Notes: a model not told the origin generated them from the letters alone. A stretch of 55,114 nucleotides of DNA from Alphaproteobacteria bacterium (GCA_009783855.1 WRCO01000004.1:1-55114), one strand, 5' to 3'; positions 33,310 to 42,008 are shown, numbered from the stretch's first letter. Numbers and translations are program-made.

Positions 33310-34626
33310 TTACACCCTGAACCGACTTTTTTTATTCGCCTTTTTTATGACGCTTGCATATTGCTTTGCGACCAAATACGACTGAATCTGGTTTGCGGTG
33401 TCCATGGTGACGCCCGCGACGATAAGCACCGCCGTTCCGCCGACTACAATCGGCACGCCGAAATGAGTGTTAAGCAGAATCGGAAACACGCAAACGACGA
33501 TAAGATATATGACGCCGATGGCCGTTGTGCGCGATACTATGTCGTCAAGGAATTTCATAGTCTGTTCGCCCGGACGCACGCCCGGAATATATCCGCCCGC
33601 ATTTTTCAAATTGTTGGACGTGTCTTCGGAATTAAACACGACCGCGGTTTGAAAGAACGCAAAAAACGCGATAAGGAATGTGAACATTAACATATACGAT
33701 ATGGTGCCGTATGTGAACAGAGCCTGGACCCTTTGCGCCCAAAGCGCGTCCGTCGGCAAAAAGCGCAGCAAAAACGCCGGAAGCATCATGATGGCCGACG
33801 CGAACACCGGCCCCATAACGCCGGATATGTTGATTTTAAGCGGCAAGTACGAAGAATTGACGTTCGGCGCGCCGCCCGCCATCGCTTGACGCGGATACAT
33901 GATTTGGATGCGTCTTTGCGCCTGTTCCATAAATGCGATAAGCGCGACAATGCCGACGACAAACACTACAATCAATGCAATCATCGCCGGGGAAATCTGA
34001 CCTACGGCGCCAAGCGAGAACACGCGCGCGATGCCGGCCGGCACTTCGGCGATAATACCCGCCATGATAAGAAGCGACGCGCCCTGACCTACGCCGCGCG
34101 CGGTGATTTGTTCGGCAAGCCACATGACGAAAGTCGTGCCGCCGACCAATGCCACGACCGTCGAAATATCAAACCATATTCCGGGATTCACAACCGCCAA
34201 TTGGCCGGCGACCGGCGGCATGGCGGAAAGCCCCTTTGCCACCGCGTATCCTTGGACGACGCAAAGCGCGACCGCAAGATATCGCGTGTATTGATTGATT
34301 TTGATTCGGCCGGATTCGCCCTCTTTCCGCAATTCGGAAAGCGATTTCGATGTGGCCGTCAAAAGCTGTATAACAATGGATGCGGATATGTACGGGAAAA
34401 TATTAAGCGCCAAAACAGACATACGCGAAAGCGACCCGCCGGAAAACGCGTCAAACATGCCAAGCATGCCGGCGTTGCCTTCGAACAGATGCACGACGGC
34501 GGACGCGTTCACCCCCGGAAGCGGGATGAAAGAGCCCACGCGGTAAATGATAAGCGCCACAAGCGTGAACATTATCCGCTTTTGCAAATCGGACATTTTG
34601 GAAAATGTTTCGGCAAATATTTTCAT
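33310..34626 (-). CDS. secY: Protein translocase channel subunit SecY
   Basis: 438 residues with ten transmembrane helices. The N-terminal signature RIMFTLVALIIYRVGSFIPL, the plug region, and the large cytoplasmic loop before GVMGPVFASAIMMLPAF are all seen. With SecE and SecG it forms the export channel used by the many signal-peptide proteins in this window and by FtsY/SRP clients. The ATG follows the rplO stop after one base. The next gene, rpsM, has its own promoter; adk, often found here in other bacteria, is missing. Confidence 0.97.
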   Translation of the reverse strand: MKIFAETFSKMSDLQKRIMFTLVALIIYRVGSFIPLPGVNASAVVHLFEGNAGMLGMFDAFSGGSLSRMSVLALNIFPYISASIVIQLLTATSKSLSELRKEGESGRIKINQYTRYLAVALCVVQGYAVAKGLSAMPPVAGQLAVVNPGIWFDISTVVALVGGTTFVMWLAEQITARGVGQGASLLIMAGIIAEVPAGIARVFSLGAVGQISPAMIALIVVFVVGIVALIAFMEQAQRRIQIMYPRQAMAGGAPNVNSSYLPLKINISGVMGPVFASAIMMLPAFLLRFLPTDALWAQRVQALFTYGTISYMLMFTFLIAFFAFFQTAVVFNSEDTSNNLKNAGGYIPGVRPGEQTMKFLDDIVSRTTAIGVIYLIVVCVFPILLNTHFGVPIVVGGTAVLIVAGVTMDTANQIQSYLVAKQYASVIKKANKKSRFRV

Positions 34627-34627
34627 T

Positions 34628-35086
34628 TTATTTACTTTTTATTGTTCCGCCGGCTTTCGTTACGGCCGCTTCGGCCGCTTTTGACCATTTGGTCGCAACG
34701 ATATTTACAGCGGTTTTGATTTCGCCTTTGGAAAGGATTTTCAACCCGTCGAATTTACGGTTCAGAATTTTATCGGCAAACAAAGATTCCATCGAGATTT
34801 CTTTTTTCGCATCGATTCTTTCCGCGTCGACGAATTTTTGGATTTCGCCCAAATTAATGGTCGCATATTTTTTTGCAAAAATATTTCTGAATCCGATTTT
34901 GGGCAGCCGGCGATAGAAAGGCGTCTGCCCGCCTTCGAACGTCGCCTGTTGTTTCGCGCCGCTGCGCGCTTTTTGGCCTTTGTGTCCGCGGCCGGCGGTT
35001 TTGCCGTATCCGCTTGCCATGCCGCGACCGACGCGCTTTATTTTTTTGCGCGCGCCGAAATTATCCATAAGTGCATTCAGTTTCAT
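34628..35086 (-). CDS. rplO: Ribosomal protein L15
   Basis: 152 residues. The extended basic N-terminus (RVGRGMASGYGKTAGRGHKG, then QKARSG) and the globular C-terminal domain fit L15, which stabilises the core of the 50S subunit. The stop lies one base before the secY ATG, so the two are coupled. The preceding gap carries a GTGGCTG-type palindrome whose end gives AAGTGAG before the ATG. Confidence 0.96.
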   Translation of the reverse strand: MKLNALMDNFGARKKIKRVGRGMASGYGKTAGRGHKGQKARSGAKQQATFEGGQTPFYRRLPKIGFRNIFAKKYATINLGEIQKFVDAERIDAKKEISMESLFADKILNRKFDGLKILSKGEIKTAVNIVATKWSKAAEAAVTKAGGTIKSK

Positions 35087-35177
35087 GTTTTACTCACTTC
35101 GTTCGTCGTGGCTGGTGGCTTGTGCCGGTGATTCGTGGCTATCCAACCAGCCACCAGCACCAGCCACCAATCACTAA
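35087..35177. repeat. Heptamer palindrome, GTGGCTG type, rpmD-rplO
   Basis: Arms GTGGCTGGTGGCTTGTGCCG and CCAGCCACCAGCACCAGCCA around ATCCAA. It begins right after the rpmD TAA and ends with CGAACGAAGTGAG before the rplO ATG. Confidence 0.85.
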
Positions 35178-35354
35178 TTAATCTTCCACCACTATCAAGT
35201 GTTTCACCTTTGCAATCATTCCGCGAACTTCCGGGCAATCGGTAAGTTCTTTCTTTTTTCCGATGCGGCCAAGACCAAGCGCTTTCAGAATTCTTACCTG
35301 CGTTTCCGGCCTTGCGATTGTGCTTTTAACCTGTCTTACTGTTACTTTTGCCAT
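35178..35354 (-). CDS. rpmD: Ribosomal protein L30
   Basis: 58 residues, starting MAKVTVRQVKSTIARPETQV, with LKALGLGRIGKKKEL and ending KHLIVVED. This is a complete short bacterial L30 of the usual length, a peripheral 50S protein. It starts four bases after the rpsE stop, between rpsE and rplO as is standard in the spc cluster. Confidence 0.95.
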   Translation of the reverse strand: MAKVTVRQVKSTIARPETQVRILKALGLGRIGKKKELTDCPEVRGMIAKVKHLIVVED

Positions 35355-35358
35355 GTCT

Positions 35359-35916
35359 TTACTCCGCTTTTTCTGTCACTTTATCTTTTCCGTCGCGACC
35401 GGCGATGATTTCCGCCACCGGTTTGCCGCGGCGCAATGCCACCGATTTCGGCGAATTCATTTTGCTGAACGCAAGGAACGCCGCGCGCACCATATTGTGC
35501 GGGTTGTTCGAACCTTGGGATTTGGCGACGACATCCTGTACGCCAAGGCATTCGAACACCGCGCGAAGCGCGCCGCCCGCAATGATTCCGGTTCCGGCGG
35601 ACGCGCTGCGAATAACAACTTTGCCCGCGCCGTATTTGGCGTCGACATCGTGGTGCAGAGTGCGTCCTTCTTTAAGCGGTACGCGAACCATTTTCGCCTT
35701 TGCCGCCTTGGTCGCTTTTTGCACGGCCGACGAAACTTCCAATGCTTTGCCTTTGCCGAACCCTATGCGGCCCGCTTTGTCGCCGACGACGACCAATGCA
35801 GAGAACGACATGTTGCGTCCGCCCTTGACGGTTTTCGACACGCGGTTTATCGACACAAGCTTGTCGATTATTCCGGCATCCGCGTTTTGCAATTTTTTAT
35901 CTTCAAATCTTGCCAT
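35359..35916 (-). CDS. rpsE: Ribosomal protein S5
   Basis: 185 residues from [11 protein letters not shown] longer frame with 27 extra residues is only the translated palindrome upstream. The double-stranded RNA-binding N-domain has [21 protein letters not shown] with unaltered spectinomycin-loop residues; the C-domain has [13 protein letters not shown] and [15 protein letters not shown]5 helps translational accuracy and mRNA unwinding on the 30S subunit. GTGAGC from the palindrome precedes the ATG. Confidence 0.96.
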   Translation of the reverse strand: MARFEDKKLQNADAGIIDKLVSINRVSKTVKGGRNMSFSALVVVGDKAGRIGFGKGKALEVSSAVQKATKAAKAKMVRVPLKEGRTLHHDVDAKYGAGKVVIRSASAGTGIIAGGALRAVFECLGVQDVVAKSQGSNNPHNMVRAAFLAFSKMNSPKSVALRRGKPVAEIIAGRDGKDKVTEKAE

Positions 35917-35937
35917 TGTTTGCTCACTTTGTTCGTC

Positions 35938-36013
35938 GTGACTGGTGGCTCGTGCTGGTGGTTCGTGGCTATCTAACCAGCCGCCAACCACCAGCACCAG
36001 CCACCAACACGAA
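35938..36013. repeat. Heptamer palindrome, GTGGCTG type, rplR-rpsE
   Basis: Arms built from GTGGCTC, GTGCTG, GTGGTTC, GTGGCTA and their inverted copies around TCTAAC. Bases 35942-35999 are the same, without a mismatch, as 36382-36439 in the next gap. Confidence 0.9.
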
Positions 36014-36367
36014 TTAAAATTTCAACCCGCCGGCGCGTATCGCTTCGGCAAGCGCTTTTACGCGGCCATGATATCTGTATCCGCCGCGGTCGAAATATAC
36101 GTCGTCAAGCTTTGCGGTCTTCGCGCGGTCCGCGAAATTTTTTCCGACGGCGGCGGCGCCCGCGATGTTGTGTCCTTTGCCCTTAAAGCCTTTTTCTTTT
36201 GACGACGCGGCGCAAAGCGTGCATCCCTTCGCATCATTGATGGCCTGGATTTCGATATGCGTGTTCGAACGGAAAACGCACAGGCGAACCTTGCTCGGAT
36301 TTTTGCGTTTTAACTCGCCGCGGTTCGACAAAAGCCTTCTTTGCTCTGTTGTTAAATGTTTTGACAT
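36014..36367 (-). CDS. rplR: Ribosomal protein L18
   Basis: 117 residues. The basic start ([20 protein letters not shown]) and the 5S rRNA-binding fold with [12 protein letters not shown] and the end [20 protein letters not shown]-like ([14 protein letters not shown]) are standard. L18 helps join 5S rRNA to the 50S subunit. Palindromes lie on both sides of the gene, and those two share a 58-base identical block. Confidence 0.96.
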   Translation of the reverse strand: MSKHLTTEQRRLLSNRGELKRKNPSKVRLCVFRSNTHIEIQAINDAKGCTLCAASSKEKGFKGKGHNIAGAAAVGKNFADRAKTAKLDDVYFDRGGYRYHGRVKALAEAIRAGGLKF

Positions 36368-36377
36368 GTTTTTACCT

Positions 36378-36447
36378 CGTGCTGGTGGCTCGTGCTGGTG
36401 GTTCGTGGCTATCTAACCAGCCGCCAACCACCAGCACCAATCACTAA
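36378..36447. repeat. Heptamer palindrome, GTGGCTG type, rplF-rplR
   Basis: The second member of the identical pair. It begins right after the rplF TAA. Here the conserved GAACGAAGTGAG flank is shortened to AGGTAAAAAC before the rplR ATG. Confidence 0.9.
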
Positions 36448-37008
36448 TTATTTCTTCTTGCCTTCTTTTCGATGTATTTTTTCACCCTTATAGAATATGC
36501 CTTTGCCCTTGTATGGTTCGGGCTTTCTTACTTTTCTGATTTTATCCGCGAATTGTCCGACCATGTTTTTGTCGATACCGGATACGACAAGCGGAACGAT
36601 TCCGCTTTCGACCGGCTTTACTTCGACGGCAAGGCCTTCTGGAATCGGCATTACGACATCGTGGGAGAATCCGGCGACAAGAACCAAATCGTTGCCCTTT
36701 ACGGACGCGCGGAATCCGACGCCCTTCATGCCCAATTCTTTGGAAAATCCGACCGTCACACCTTCGATTACCTGTTTGATGTTGCGGGCCATCGTTCCCC
36801 ACATGGTGCGGGATTCTTTGTCATCCGCGTCTTTCGGCGTGATTGAGATTTGTTTTTCTTCGACTTTTACATCGACCAGTCCTGCGTTTTTCGTGTCCAG
36901 ACGCACCGACAAGGTTCCTTTTGGTCCCTTTACGACAATCGCGTCGGCGTTCATCGAAACGCTTACGCCGTCTTTTATTTCAACTGGATATTTGCCTGCT
37001 CTTGACAT
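36448..37008 (-). CDS. rplF: Ribosomal protein L6
   Basis: 186 residues, two duplicated alpha/beta domains: MSRAGKYPVEIKDGV and MWGTMARNIKQVIEGVTVGF in the first, then GFRASVKGNDLVLVAGFSHD, and the C-terminal signature PEPYKGKGIFYKGEKI with a basic tail. L6 binds helix 97 of 23S rRNA near the factor-binding site. AAGTGAG precedes the ATG, provided by the palindrome after rpsH. Confidence 0.96.
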   Translation of the reverse strand: MSRAGKYPVEIKDGVSVSMNADAIVVKGPKGTLSVRLDTKNAGLVDVKVEEKQISITPKDADDKESRTMWGTMARNIKQVIEGVTVGFSKELGMKGVGFRASVKGNDLVLVAGFSHDVVMPIPEGLAVEVKPVESGIVPLVVSGIDKNMVGQFADKIRKVRKPEPYKGKGIFYKGEKIHRKEGKKK

Positions 37009-37027
37009 GTTTTACTCACTTCGTTCG

Positions 37028-37098
37028 TTAGTGGCTGGTGACTCGTGCCGGTGGCTTGTGGCTATCTACCAGCCACCAGCACCAGCCACCAGCACAAA
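37028..37098. repeat. Heptamer palindrome, GTGGCTG type, rpsH-rplF
   Basis: Arms GTGGCTGGTGACTCGTGCCG and CCAGCCACCAGCACCAGCCA around TATCTA; followed on the coding strand by CGAACGAAGTGAG and the rplF ATG. It abuts the rpsH TAA. Confidence 0.85.
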
Positions 37099-37497
37099 TT
37101 ACACCACCTTGCACAAAACCTCGCCGCCCACGTTTGCGGTTCGCGCTTTGTGGTCGGTCATGACGCCCATCGGCGTCGATACGATTGAAATGCCAAGCCC
37201 GTTAAGCACGCGCGGCATTTTTACGGCGCCGGAATACATGCGGCGGCCCGGTTTGGATACGACGGAAATTTCTTGAATCGCGCCGGCGCCGCCGACGTAT
37301 TTCAAGTCGACGATTATATCGAAACGATTTTTACCGATTTCTTCACGGCGGAAATCCGCGATGTACCCTTCGTCTTTAAGGACGGAGAGAACGGATTCGC
37401 GCAATTTGCTTGCCGGCATGCGGACGTTTTCCTTGCCCGCCTTTTGGCCGTTGCGAATTCTGGTAAGCATGTCTCCAATAGGATGCGTTAATGCCAT
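37099..37497 (-). CDS. rpsH: Ribosomal protein S8
   Basis: 132 residues: MALTHPIGDMLTRIRNGQ at the start and the C-terminal signature GLGISIVSTPMGVMTDHKA. S8 organises the central domain of 16S rRNA and in E. coli also represses spc translation by binding mRNA; whether it does so here cannot be seen. It follows rpsN after a short gap without a repeat; AAAGAGG lies just upstream. Confidence 0.96.
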   Translation of the reverse strand: MALTHPIGDMLTRIRNGQKAGKENVRMPASKLRESVLSVLKDEGYIADFRREEIGKNRFDIIVDLKYVGGAGAIQEISVVSKPGRRMYSGAVKMPRVLNGLGISIVSTPMGVMTDHKARTANVGGEVLCKVV

Positions 37498-37518
37498 AAT
37501 TTTTACCTCTTTATAATT

Positions 37519-37821
37519 TTACCAAGACGATTTGCGGACACCCGGCAATTCGCCGCGTGACGCCAGCGTGCGGACCTGTTGGCGGCACAATCCGAACAAG
37601 CGGAAGAATGCGCGCGCGCGGCCGGTGATGGCGCAACGGTTGTGAAGGCGCGTTCTGTTCGCATTGCGCGGAAGTTTCGCAAGTTTTTTCATCGCTTCGA
37701 TGCGTTCTTCCGGCGTTGCGGTAACGGACATCTTCGCCTTTATCGCGTCATGCTTTTTCGCATATTTCGCGACAAGTTTTTTGCGTCTTTCCTGTTTGTT
37801 TATAAGTGCCAATTTTGCCAT
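37519..37821 (-). CDS. rpsN: Ribosomal protein S14
   Basis: 100 residues, the long zinc-free form: MAKLALINKQERRKKLVAKY, KLPRNANRTRLHNRCAITGR, and the end VRTLASRGELPGVRKSSW. The Cys pairs of zinc-type S14 are not present. S14 is a late-assembling protein of the 30S head. It sits between rplE and rpsH with short gaps, as is standard. Confidence 0.96.
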   Translation of the reverse strand: MAKLALINKQERRKKLVAKYAKKHDAIKAKMSVTATPEERIEAMKKLAKLPRNANRTRLHNRCAITGRARAFFRLFGLCRQQVRTLASRGELPGVRKSSW

Positions 37822-37833
37822 GTTCAGTATCCT

Positions 37834-38379
37834 TTATTTCAGTACCAGCGGCAGGCCAAGCTGTGTTAACAAAGCGCGTGCTTCGTCGTCTGTTTTCGCG
37901 GTCGTCGCGATTACGATGTCCATGCCGCGGATGGATTCGATTTTGTCGACGGAAATTTCCGGGAATATAAGATGCTCTTTAATTCCGAACGCGTAATTTC
38001 CATTGCCGTCGAATTTGGATTTGGAAAGCCCGTGAAAGTCCTTGATACGCGGCAGCGCGATAACGATAAGCCTGTCCAAGAAATCATACATGCGTTTTCC
38101 GCGAAGCGTCACCATGCATCCGATTGCCTGTCCTTCGCGAAGGCGGTATGTTGCGATGGATTTCTTCGCCTTGGTCACGACCGGTTTTTGCGCGGCGATG
38201 GCGGTCATGTCCAAGACGGCCGCTTCAAGTTTTTTCTTATCAGCGGTGGCATTGCCCACGCCCATGTTAAGGACGATTTTGGAAAGCTTCGGCACCTGCA
38301 TGCCGCTTGCGTATCCGAATTCTTTTTTCAATTCAGGCACGACTTTCTTTTCATAAATTTCGCGCAATCTGCTTTTCAT
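37834..38379 (-). CDS. rplE: Ribosomal protein L5
   Basis: 181 residues: [36 protein letters not shown], the P-loop near [19 protein letters not shown], and the end [19 protein letters not shown]5 binds 5S rRNA and touches the P-site tRNA. In most genomes rplX precedes it directly; here an unrecognised gene stands between them. AAAAGGAAAAG lies before the ATG. Confidence 0.97.
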   Translation of the reverse strand: MKSRLREIYEKKVVPELKKEFGYASGMQVPKLSKIVLNMGVGNATADKKKLEAAVLDMTAIAAQKPVVTKAKKSIATYRLREGQAIGCMVTLRGKRMYDFLDRLIVIALPRIKDFHGLSKSKFDGNGNYAFGIKEHLIFPEISVDKIESIRGMDIVIATTAKTDDEARALLTQLGLPLVLK

Positions 38380-38422
38380 TTCTTTTCCTTTTTATAGAGC
38401 CCGTTGTTGTTTGTCTTCCGTC

Positions 38423-38743
38423 TCATTTTTCTTTGCGGCGTTGCAATACATCTATGTATGCCCTTCCGTAATCTTTCATTTTAAGGAAGAGTGAGCCGTC
38501 TACCACACAGTCCGCATAGTTGTGTCCATCGGTCAACATTACTCTATCCCCTGGTTTCACAATCACAGTTTCTTTTGGATTAAGCAACTGTATCCCGCGC
38601 GAGTCTATGCCGTTATACTTGCCCATAGTCAACATGATGTTCCCCAGGCTCTTTACCATTATGGTTTTTGGTTCGCCAGGTTTTTCATCCGCCGCCATTT
38701 TAATCACATCAGACTTTGCTTTTTCAAAATCATATACTGCCAT
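38423..38743 (-). CDS. Unrecognised small gene inserted between rplX and rplE
   Basis: 106 residues starting MAVYDFEKAKSDVIKMAADE; AGGTGA stands seven bases before this ATG, and an alternative start three codons earlier exists. There is no signal peptide or membrane helix. The middle (GIQLLNPKETVIVKPGDRVM and CVVDGSLFLKMKDYGRAYID) suggests a small beta-rich fold with a C-terminal helix and basic end RRKEK. Base composition looks more AT-rich than in neighbouring ribosomal genes. Its place within a co-transcribed ribosomal cluster means it is made at high level together with ribosomal proteins. I do not recognise the family; a ribosome-associated or regulatory role is only a guess. Confidence 0.75.
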   Translation of the reverse strand: MAVYDFEKAKSDVIKMAADEKPGEPKTIMVKSLGNIMLTMGKYNGIDSRGIQLLNPKETVIVKPGDRVMLTDGHNYADCVVDGSLFLKMKDYGRAYIDVLQRRKEK

Positions 38744-38764
38744 CTGTTTCACCTTTTCGATTTT

Positions 38765-39067
38765 TTATACTTCCGTTCCGCTTTTTTTCGCGATGCGGAT
38801 TTTACGATTGCCGTCAAGTTTGTACCCGACGCGCGTCGCTTTTTTTGTCTGCGGGTCGACAAGCGCGACATTGGACACATGTATCGGAGCCTCGACTTCC
38901 TTTATATGGCCCGGCTTGTCCTGGGTCGGCTTTACATGGCGCTTTGTGCGGCCCACGCCCGCAACCACGATGCGGGATTCGGCCGGGCGCGATTCAAGTA
39001 CTTTGCCCTTGACGCCTTTGTATTTGCCTGTGATGACTATGACTTCGTCGCCTTTTTTGATTTTCAT
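38765..39067 (-). CDS. rplX: Ribosomal protein L24
   Basis: 100 residues from the ATG at 39067 with AGAGG eight bases before it; a GTG three codons upstream overlaps the ribosome binding site. The KOW motif is KIKKGDEVIVITGKYKGVKG, followed by VVAGVGRTKRHVKP. L24 starts assembly of the 50S subunit and lies near the exit tunnel. It is followed by the unrecognised gene rather than by rplE. Confidence 0.96.
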   Translation of the reverse strand: MKIKKGDEVIVITGKYKGVKGKVLESRPAESRIVVAGVGRTKRHVKPTQDKPGHIKEVEAPIHVSNVALVDPQTKKATRVGYKLDGNRKIRIAKKSGTEV

Positions 39068-39079
39068 CTTTTTCACCTC

Positions 39080-39454
39080 TTACAATACTTCCGGCGCCAG
39101 CGATACGATTTTCTGAACATCGTATTTGCGGCGGACTTCGCGCGCGACCGGGCCGAAGATACGGGTTCCAATCGGTTCGAAATTATTTTTATTGATAAGC
39201 ACGACGGCGTTGTCGTCAAACCGTATGATGGAGCCGTCGGCACGTTTCACCGGATACGAAGTGCGCACGATGATGGCGCGCTGTACCGTTCCTTTTTGCA
39301 CCTTGCCGCGCGGAATCGCATCTTTGATGGACACGACGATTTTATCGCCGACGCTTGCATAGCGCCTGTGCGACCCGCCAAGGACTTTGATGCACATACA
39401 GCTTTTTGCACCGGAATTGTCCGCGACTTTTAATCTTGTTTCGACTTGTATCAT
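39080..39454 (-). CDS. rplN: Ribosomal protein L14
   Basis: 124 residues: [40 protein letters not shown] and the end ARELREKKYDV-like ([20 protein letters not shown]). L14 forms an intersubunit bridge and binds silencing factor RsfS. It sits between rpsQ and rplX with short gaps and no repeats. Confidence 0.97.
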   Translation of the reverse strand: MIQVETRLKVADNSGAKSCMCIKVLGGSHRRYASVGDKIVVSIKDAIPRGKVQKGTVQRAIIVRTSYPVKRADGSIIRFDDNAVVLINKNNFEPIGTRIFGPVAREVRRKYDVQKIVSLAPEVL

Positions 39455-39465
39455 TTTATCCTCGC

Positions 39466-39729
39466 TTATGCCTCGACGTTTGTATCTTTCGCAACACCTA
39501 CGCGTCCCTTGACGACCCAGGCCTTTGTCTTGGAAATCGGACGGTGTTCGATTATTTCGACAATTTCGCCAACTTTGTATTCGTTGTTTTCATCGTGCGC
39601 TTTATATTTTTTATTCTGCTTCACGAATTTTCCATACAGCGGATGGCGGATTTTGCGCACCACTTCGACAACGACGGTTTTGTCGTTTTTCGTGCTGACT
39701 ACGTTTCCTTGCAGTATTCTTCTTGGCAT
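39466..39729 (-). CDS. rpsQ: Ribosomal protein S17
   Basis: 87 residues: [20 protein letters not shown] and [20 protein letters not shown] form the OB-fold start; [20 protein letters not shown] is the family signature. S17 is a primary 16S rRNA-binding protein. The gap to rpmC is only ten bases. Confidence 0.96.
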   Translation of the reverse strand: MPRRILQGNVVSTKNDKTVVVEVVRKIRHPLYGKFVKQNKKYKAHDENNEYKVGEIVEIIEHRPISKTKAWVVKGRVGVAKDTNVEA

Positions 39730-39739
39730 AACTTTGTCC

Positions 39740-39961
39740 TTATTTGTTTCCGGCGCCCAATGCCGTTTTTACGCGCGCGATTTCGCGGCGGTTTTTGCGA
39801 ATTTCGTGCGTCTTCGGCAATTGGCCGGCCGCATGTTGGAACCGCAGGTTCATCGCATCTTTTTTAAGGCCGATAAGCTTTGACTGCAGCGCTTCGGTAT
39901 TCAGCGCGGCATTTTCAGCCTTTGCGGTTTTGGTTGTCTTTGTTGTCTTTTTTTCTGCCAT
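39740..39961 (-). CDS. rpmC: Ribosomal protein L29
   Basis: 73 residues. An N-terminal Lys/Thr/Ala segment of about 20 residues precedes the usual two-helix L29 ([20 protein letters not shown], then [20 protein letters not shown]). L29 lies at the exit tunnel near L23 and the SRP and trigger factor docking site. AAGCGAG, from the palindrome upstream, stands before the ATG. Confidence 0.95.
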   Translation of the reverse strand: MAEKKTTKTTKTAKAENAALNTEALQSKLIGLKKDAMNLRFQHAAGQLPKTHEIRKNRREIARVKTALGAGNK

Positions 39962-39977
39962 TTCTTGCTCGCTTCGT

Positions 39978-40053
39978 TCGTGGCACTAGGCACTGGGCAC
40001 TAGGCACTATTTTTTATCCTACACTAGTGCCTAACGCCTAGTGCCTAGTCCCT
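39978..40053. repeat. Heptamer palindrome, GGCACTA type, rplP-rpmC
   Basis: Arms GGCACTAGGCACTGGGCACT and ACTAGTGCCTAACGCCTAGT around an AT-rich loop. On the coding strand the rplP TAG stop is the first three bases of a TAGGGAC/TAGGCAC heptamer run. The far side ends with CGAACGAAGCGAG and the rpmC ATG. Confidence 0.9.
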
Positions 40054-40459
40054 AATTCGCTTTCCGTTCAACGACCTTTGTGCGCACCGGTAATTTAGCG
40101 GACGCAAGCCGCATACATTCGTGCGCCATTTCCGGCTTTACGCCGTCAAGTTCAAACATGATGCGGCCCGGCTTTACGCGCGCGACCCAGCGGTCGACGG
40201 CGCCTTTACCTTTACCCATGCGGACTTCGGCCGGTTTTTTGGTGACGGGCACGTCCGGGAATATGCGTATCCACAATTTTCCCATACGCTTCATGTGGCG
40301 GGTGATTGCGCGGCGCGCGGCTTCTATCTGGCGCGCGGTGACGCGTTCCGGCGACATTGCTTTCAACCCAAAGGACCCGAATGAAAGTTCAGAGCCGCCC
40401 TTTGCATTTCCATGAATGCGTCCTTTGAACTGTTTTTTGAACCTTGTCTTTTTCGGCAT
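40052..40459 (-). CDS. rplP: Ribosomal protein L16
   Basis: 135 residues from [17 protein letters not shown]; an ATG two codons earlier is an alternative. [39 protein letters not shown] and the end [14 protein letters not shown] are standard. L16 lies near the peptidyl transferase centre and the A-site tRNA elbow. Palindromes flank it on both sides, and its TAG stop is part of one. Confidence 0.96.
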   Translation of the reverse strand: MPKKTRFKKQFKGRIHGNAKGGSELSFGSFGLKAMSPERVTARQIEAARRAITRHMKRMGKLWIRIFPDVPVTKKPAEVRMGKGKGAVDRWVARVKPGRIMFELDGVKPEMAHECMRLASAKLPVRTKVVERKAN

Positions 40460-40486
40460 TAACATCTTTTACTCGCTTTTGCTCGT

Positions 40487-40554
40487 GTCGTGTTGGTGAC
40501 TCGTGCTGGTGATTCGTGGCTTTACCAGCCACCGGCACCAGCCACCGGCACGAA
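40487..40554. repeat. Heptamer palindrome, GTGGCTG type, rpsC-rplP
   Basis: Arms GTTGGTGACTCGTGCTGGTG and CCAGCCACCGGCACCAGCCA around TTTA. It abuts the rpsC TAA and is followed by AAAAGCGAG before rplP. Confidence 0.85.
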
Positions 40555-41259
40555 TTATTTTCCAATTCTTTTTTCCGTCGTTCCCGCATATTCCGTCGGG
40601 CGTGCAAGCTCGCTTGCCAGCTTGTCCTTGTTCACAACGTCGCCGGTGTAAATCCAAACCTTCACGCCGATGACGCCGTATGTCGTCTTTGCCTGAACCG
40701 ATGCGTAATCAATGTCGGCGCGAAGCGTGTGAAGCGGTATCTGACCTTCGCGGGCTTTTTCGCTGCGTGCGATTTCCGCGCCGTTAAGGCGGCCCGACAC
40801 CATGACTTTGATTCCTTTGGCGCCGGCTTTGACTGCGTTCTGAATCGCTTTTTTCATCGCGCGTTTGAATGATACGCGACCTTCGATTTGCTGCGCGATA
40901 CCTTTTGCGGTAAGGACAGCATTGGTGTCCGGGCGGCGTACTTCGTATATGTTTACGACGACCTGGTCATTCTTGACCAGTTTTTTAATCGCGTTGCGCA
41001 ATGCTTCGATATCCGCGCCGTTTTTGCCGATTATCATACCCGGGCGCGACGTGTGCACGGTCACGACGACTTTTTTCGCAAAGCGTTCGATGACAACTTT
41101 GGCAAGTCCGGCCTTGGCCAATTTCTTGTCCAAGTATTTGCGAATCTTGACGTCTTCCAAAAGCAAGACGGGATAGTCTTTCTTTGACGCCATCCAGCGC
41201 GAATCGGGAGTTTTGTTAATAAACTCTCTTAATGAAACTGGCGATACTTTCTGTCCCAT
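40555..41259 (-). CDS. rpsC: Ribosomal protein S3
   Basis: 234 residues: MGQKVSPVSLREFINKTPDS, the KH domain with VTVHTSRPGMIIGKNGADIE, and the C-terminal domain with GRLNGAEIARSEKAREG and YGVIGVKVWIYTGD. S3 forms the mRNA entry site with S4 and S5 and has helicase-like activity. The gene joins rplV by a 12-base gap. Confidence 0.97.
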   Translation of the reverse strand: MGQKVSPVSLREFINKTPDSRWMASKKDYPVLLLEDVKIRKYLDKKLAKAGLAKVVIERFAKKVVVTVHTSRPGMIIGKNGADIEALRNAIKKLVKNDQVVVNIYEVRRPDTNAVLTAKGIAQQIEGRVSFKRAMKKAIQNAVKAGAKGIKVMVSGRLNGAEIARSEKAREGQIPLHTLRADIDYASVQAKTTYGVIGVKVWIYTGDVVNKDKLASELARPTEYAGTTEKRIGK

Positions 41260-41271
41260 TTGTTACCTTCT

Positions 41272-41706
41272 TTATTTCTTTTTAGTTGTCGGTTTAACGG
41301 TTTTCTTTTCCGCTTTCGGCGCTGCTTTTTCTTTTTTCGCCGGGGCGCCGGATTCCAATATGATTGTCAGGTTGGAAAACGGTTTTTCAATCCTGTGCGC
41401 CATGCCCTGTTTCTTCGGCATGATGCGTTTCATGACAATAGATTTGCCGCACCAGATTTCTTTCACGTACAAAGTATCGGCGGCAAGTTTGTGATTATGT
41501 TCCGCATTCGCGATTCCGGAAAGCAGCGTTTTCAAAACCTCGCCGGCACAGCGTTTTTTGGAAAACTTCAACACATCGACCGCACGGCTTGCGGGAAGAC
41601 CGCGGACGGTGTCGATGACAAGGCCCAACTTCTGGTGGCTTACGCGAATCATTTTATTGAACGCGCGCGCTTGGTTGTCTTTCAAGTTATAACGTCTTTC
41701 TGTCAT
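41272..41706 (-). CDS. rplV: Ribosomal protein L22 with Lys-rich tail
   Basis: 144 residues. The first 115 are L22 (NKMIRVSHQKLGLVIDTVRG; the hairpin KRIMPKKQGMAHRIEKPFSN reaches the exit tunnel). The last 25 or so are an added Lys/Ala/Pro tail (KKEKAAPKAEKKTVKPTTKK). The hairpin sequence looks ordinary, with no insertion of the macrolide-resistant type. Confidence 0.95.
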   Translation of the reverse strand: MTERRYNLKDNQARAFNKMIRVSHQKLGLVIDTVRGLPASRAVDVLKFSKKRCAGEVLKTLLSGIANAEHNHKLAADTLYVKEIWCGKSIVMKRIMPKKQGMAHRIEKPFSNLTIILESGAPAKKEKAAPKAEKKTVKPTTKKK

Positions 41707-41717
41707 ATCTGCTTACC

Positions 41718-42008
41718 TTATTTCTTTCCGCCTTTTGCCGCGGCTTTTTTGTTTGCGGCGTGCCCTTTGAAAGTGCGGGTCGGCGAAAATTCGCCAAGTT
41801 TGTGGCCAATCATGTCTTCCACGACAAGCACCGGTATAAACTTGTGCCCGTTGTGCACTTCGAACGTCAATCCGACCATAGGCGGGACGACGGTGCTGTT
41901 ACGCGACCATGTCCTTATCGGTTTGCGATCATTGGTTTCGTTCGCTTTTGCGGCTTTCTTCAAGACGCTTGGGTGAACATACGGACCTTTCCAAACTGAA
42001 CGTGCCAT
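41718..42008 (-). CDS. rpsS: Ribosomal protein S19
   Basis: 96 residues: [59 protein letters not shown] and [14 protein letters not shown] are the standard blocks. S19 forms a complex with S13 on the 30S head and contacts the A-site tRNA. A short palindrome separates it from rplB. Confidence 0.97.
   Translation of the reverse strand: MARSVWKGPYVHPSVLKKAAKANETNDRKPIRTWSRNSTVVPPMVGLTFEVHNGHKFIPVLVVEDMIGHKLGEFSPTRTFKGHAANKKAAAKGGKK

Noticed and set aside
35359-35997. Longer S5 reading frame with 27 extra N-terminal residues
   Set aside because: The extra part is the translated palindrome; MARFEDKK is the family start and has the ribosome binding site.
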